A stretch of 64,000 nt of DNA from Neorhizobium galegae (lineage in GTDB: Bacteria > Pseudomonadota > Alphaproteobacteria > Rhizobiales > Rhizobiaceae). Location of the stretch: contig NZ_JAGIPH010000005.1 in NCBI RefSeq assembly GCF_017877135.1, forward strand, positions 353,377 through 417,376. Direction: 5' to 3'. Position 1 is the stretch's first letter. Each line of letters opens with the position of its first letter. Positions 61,703 to 64,000 of this stretch are shown piece after piece. The translations under genes and the position numbers were made by a program. The notes under the pieces are model-generated. The model saw nothing but the letters and a program-made list of their open reading frames with translations. It ran no database searches and was not told the origin of the DNA.

Positions 61703-63556
61703 TCAGCCGGTCAATGCATCGTCGCCAGGGCGGACCTGGAGATCATACAAGGCGCGGTAGCGTCCGTTCCGCGCCAGAAGCTCCTCATGGCTTCCCTCTT
61801 CGACGATGCGGCCATCCTCCACGAACAGGATGTGATCGGCATGCATCAGGGAACTCAGGCGATGGGCAACGATGATCGTGACGCGCTCGGAAGCATAGCG
61901 GCGCATGGCATGACGAATGCGCTGTTCGGTTGCCGCATCGATGGCCGCCGTCGAATCGTCAAACACCATGACGGCGGGTTTCAGCATGACGGCGCGCGCA
62001 ATCGACAACCGCTGCCGCTGGCCGCCCGATAGCGACACGCCCCGCTCGCCGACGACCGTGCCATAGCTTGCGGGAAGGCCAAGGACGTAATTGTGCAGCT
62101 GAGCACTTTCCGCTGCGCGCGAGATCTGGTTTTCCTTGGCCCAGGGATCGCCATAGGCAATGTTGTTCTCGATCGTAGTGGTGAAGAGGAAGCTGTCCTG
62201 CTGCACGACGACGACGGAGCGACGCAGCGACTTCAGCGTCACAGCGCGAATGTCCTGCCTATCGAGCGTTATGCGTCCGCCACTGACATCGTAGAAACGC
62301 GCAATCAGATGGGCAAGCGTCGACTTCCCGCTGCCCGGTGGCCCGACGATGCCGATCGTCTGGCCCCGTCTTGCCTCGAAGGACACGCCGTCGAGGGCGG
62401 ACGTGTCCGGACTTGCCGGATAGGCGAAGGAGACGTTCTCAAAGCGCAACGTGCCCTCGCTCAACTGCAGGGGACGGGCACCCGGCGCGTCCTTCACCGC
62501 GACCTCCAGATCAAGCAGGCCAAACAGGCGGGCGCCGCAGGTGGAGGCGCGGGCAAAGGCGTTCACCATCAGGCCGAGCTGACGCACCGGCATCTGCAGG
62601 ATGGTCATGAAGGTGAGGAACGAGGCGAGTGTGCCAACCGTGATCTCGCCCGCCATGACCTTGCCGCCGCCGATATACAGCACGAGACCCATGGCCGCGA
62701 AGAAGGACAGCGTCATGGCACTGGTATTGGCGACCCGAATGCCCACCCGCTGATGGGCAAGTTCGAGTGCGCTTTTTGACGCCGCATCGAACTTTTCGAG
62801 CTCGTGCTGTTGTGCCGCAAAGGCCCGGACGACGCGAATGCCGCCGAGATTTTCCTCCATCACCCTTGTCAGCACCTGCAGCCGTTCCTGCAGATCAAGC
62901 CAGGTCGCCCGCAGGCGAAGCTGCGTGACCGAAGAGCGCCAGCCGACAAAAGGCACGAAGCTCAGGGCCAGAAGCCCCAGCACCACATCCGTTGACAGGA
63001 GCAGGTAGGCACCGAGCCCGATCAGCACCGACAGAAAGATCATCCGCACCAGGGCTGTGGAGAAATACATCCGCACGCCTTCCAGATCGAGAAGGCCGAT
63101 GGTGATGAGATCGCCCGAATGGACGCTGTCATGAAAACTGAAGGAGAGGCGCTGGATCTTTTCATAGCAGGCGAGCCGCAGCTCATAGCCGATATGATGG
63201 CCGACGGCCTCGCTGTAATAGTTCTGCACCATGGTGAAGAGCCCACGCAGGATGCTCGCACCCAGAAGCAGAAGTGCGGTGACCAGAAGCGCGTCCTGCG
63301 CCGCTGTGCCGACAGAACCGCCGGCGCCAATGCCCTGCGCCTCATCGATGGCGCGCCCGAGAAGCTTCGGGATCATCAACTGAAACCCGGAGGCAATCAG
63401 GGTTGCGCCGATAGCGAGCGCCGACTGGAAAGGATGGCGAAGGGCCATGACGGTGATCCGCGTCAAGATTGAAAGCCCCTTGCCCCAACCTGCAGCTTTC
63501 ACATGCCCCCGCGAAGCGGACTGCGCGGCGGAGCCAATCCTGGTCTCGGTCTTCAC
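61703..63556 (-). CDS. ABC exporter half-transporter with intact signature and altered Walker B
   Basis: The 617-residue half (from GTG 63556) has six helices and an NBD: Walker A VGPPGSGKST, Q-loop VVVVQQDSFLFTTTI, signature VSLSGGQRQRLSIARAV and Walker B VMVFDDSTAAID, where the catalytic Glu is replaced by Asp. The Walker B change here and the LSLGQ in the partner would fall into the same composite ATP site, leaving the other site complete, as in TM287/288-type heterodimers. The start is uncertain: GTG 63556 has a weak ribosome site; TTG 63592 gives 12 more residues. Confidence 0.9.
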   Translation of the reverse strand: MKTETRIGSAAQSASRGHVKAAGWGKGLSILTRITVMALRHPFQSALAIGATLIASGFQLMIPKLLGRAIDEAQGIGAGGSVGTAAQDALLVTALLLLGASILRGLFTMVQNYYSEAVGHHIGYELRLACYEKIQRLSFSFHDSVHSGDLITIGLLDLEGVRMYFSTALVRMIFLSVLIGLGAYLLLSTDVVLGLLALSFVPFVGWRSSVTQLRLRATWLDLQERLQVLTRVMEENLGGIRVVRAFAAQQHELEKFDAASKSALELAHQRVGIRVANTSAMTLSFFAAMGLVLYIGGGKVMAGEITVGTLASFLTFMTILQMPVRQLGLMVNAFARASTCGARLFGLLDLEVAVKDAPGARPLQLSEGTLRFENVSFAYPASPDTSALDGVSFEARRGQTIGIVGPPGSGKSTLAHLIARFYDVSGGRITLDRQDIRAVTLKSLRRSVVVVQQDSFLFTTTIENNIAYGDPWAKENQISRAAESAQLHNYVLGLPASYGTVVGERGVSLSGGQRQRLSIARAVMLKPAVMVFDDSTAAIDAATEQRIRHAMRRYASERVTIIVAHRLSSLMHADHILFVEDGRIVEEGSHEELLARNGRYRALYDLQVRPGDDALTG

Positions 63557-64000
63557 GATCTCATTCCAATAGCTGGCCGCCGAACGGCCCAAGGGGCATT
63601 CCGGTTAGCCGGAACGATAGATAAGGGGTGATTTAGGCAGGCGCTCAAAGAAGGGAAGCACGATAGGAGACCGATTCGCCAAAAAACAAAAGCACCTGTT
63701 GTTTTCCGACAGGCCCCGCCGACCAGCCGCCTTCGACGTGTCACCTTATGGCAACGTTAGTGCTTGGTGGCAGGTGCGTAACGCGTGTTCAACGCACAAC
63801 GGGCAAACCAGGCGGAGCGCAGCCATGGCACTCCTTACCCGATCAGCATGCCCGCCGCTTGCTCCGAGTCGCCCGGCATATTCAGCCGCCGGTTCAGCAG
63901 AAGAGAGACCTCTCCAACAGCGCCTTGCTTCAGCACAGCTTAAAGGGCAATTGCTGGCTTCGCGAGCGGGCTCAACGCCAAAAGCCCCACGTAGGGGGCT
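63557..64000. other. Gene-poor right end with a possible gene remnant
   Basis: About 440 bases without a confident gene. On the minus strand 63939-63835 reads 34 codons ending in GDSEQAAGMLIG and a stop, with a stop also just before it, so it looks like the broken 3' end of a gene or chance. AGCCCC-ACGTAG-GGGGCT at 63983-64000 is an inverted repeat followed on the minus strand by TTTT, perhaps a terminator for a gene beyond the right edge. The tmRNA tag sequence was sought here and not found. Confidence 0.4.

Noticed and set aside
59625..61760. 711-codon open frame antisense to the ABC exporter gene
   Set aside because: The His/Asp/Arg-rich translation is the mirror of the ABC coding sequence; Walker and signature motifs lie on the minus strand.
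63745..64000. tmRNA or other structural RNA at the right end
   Set aside because: No tag-peptide reading frame of the alphaproteobacterial type and no tRNA-like ends were found.

Overview
The window looks like chromosomal or chromid DNA from an alphaproteobacterium of the family Rhizobiaceae (Agrobacterium/Rhizobium/Sinorhizobium group; the genus cannot be fixed by reading alone). Reasons: a GC-rich sequence; an aerobic cobalamin cluster with the rhizobial layout, using CbiD instead of CobF; a hexuronate set (Udh, KdgD, galactarolactone cycloisomerase, galactarolactone isomerase, TRAP transporter) that I recognise from Agrobacterium; an FrcBCA-type sugar ABC transporter; and a rhizobial intergenic palindromic element. 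No tRNA, rRNA, CRISPR array, intact insertion sequence or prophage was seen.

Layout. (1) 1-15.4 kb: cobalamin synthesis. The 5' end of cobO points left. A cobalamin riboswitch on the + strand leads into a DUF1636 gene, cobW, cobN, cobG, cobH, cobI and cobJ, mostly joined by 4-base overlaps; cobL-cobE-cobM and cobA-cobB follow on the same strand. cobK and cbiD lie on the opposite strand and overlap the ends of their neighbours. Together these cover uroporphyrinogen III to hydrogenobyrinic acid a,c-diamide plus cobalt insertion. (2) 15.4-23.0 kb: pbpC and a giant alpha-2-macroglobulin gene, an envelope repair/defence pair. (3) 23.1-27.8 kb: molybdenum: a one-domain ModE, a DUF1003 membrane protein with a structured leader, modABC, and a divergent sulfite-oxidase-fold molybdoenzyme. 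(4) 27.9-35.5 kb: a hexuronate/hexarate regulon (udh, a FadR-type GntR regulator, kdgD, gci, gli, TRAP dctPQM) with a shared ACATGT-type operator candidate.

(5) 35.6-38.8 kb: a TonB-dependent siderophore receptor and an AraC regulator. (6) 38.9-43.9 kb: a FucU/RbsD-type mutarotase, a ROK regulator and frcBCA. (7) 44.3-51.5 kb: a Nif11-like small protein, an IalB-family periplasmic protein, a gntR-kduI-kduD pectin-degradation operon, an alpha/beta hydrolase, an AraC regulator and an aldehyde dehydrogenase. (8) 51.6-54.0 kb: an OxyR-like regulator lacking both redox cysteines, with an OxyR-like operator in front of a YdcH-type gene and an SbtA-type bicarbonate transporter. (9) 54.0-64.0 kb: a GH3 beta-glucosidase with a divergent TetR regulator, an orphan HWE histidine kinase, a truncated haemoglobin/DUF423 pair, a small hypothetical protein and a heterodimeric ABC exporter whose two ATP sites are asymmetrically degenerate.

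The accessory content (pectin uronates, aldarates, fructose-like sugars, beta-glucosides, siderophores) fits a plant- or soil-associated heterotroph that makes its own B12. The least explained parts are the OxyR-like/YdcH/SbtA block, the DUF1636 gene heading the riboswitch operon, the DUF1003 leader and the Nif11-like protein.
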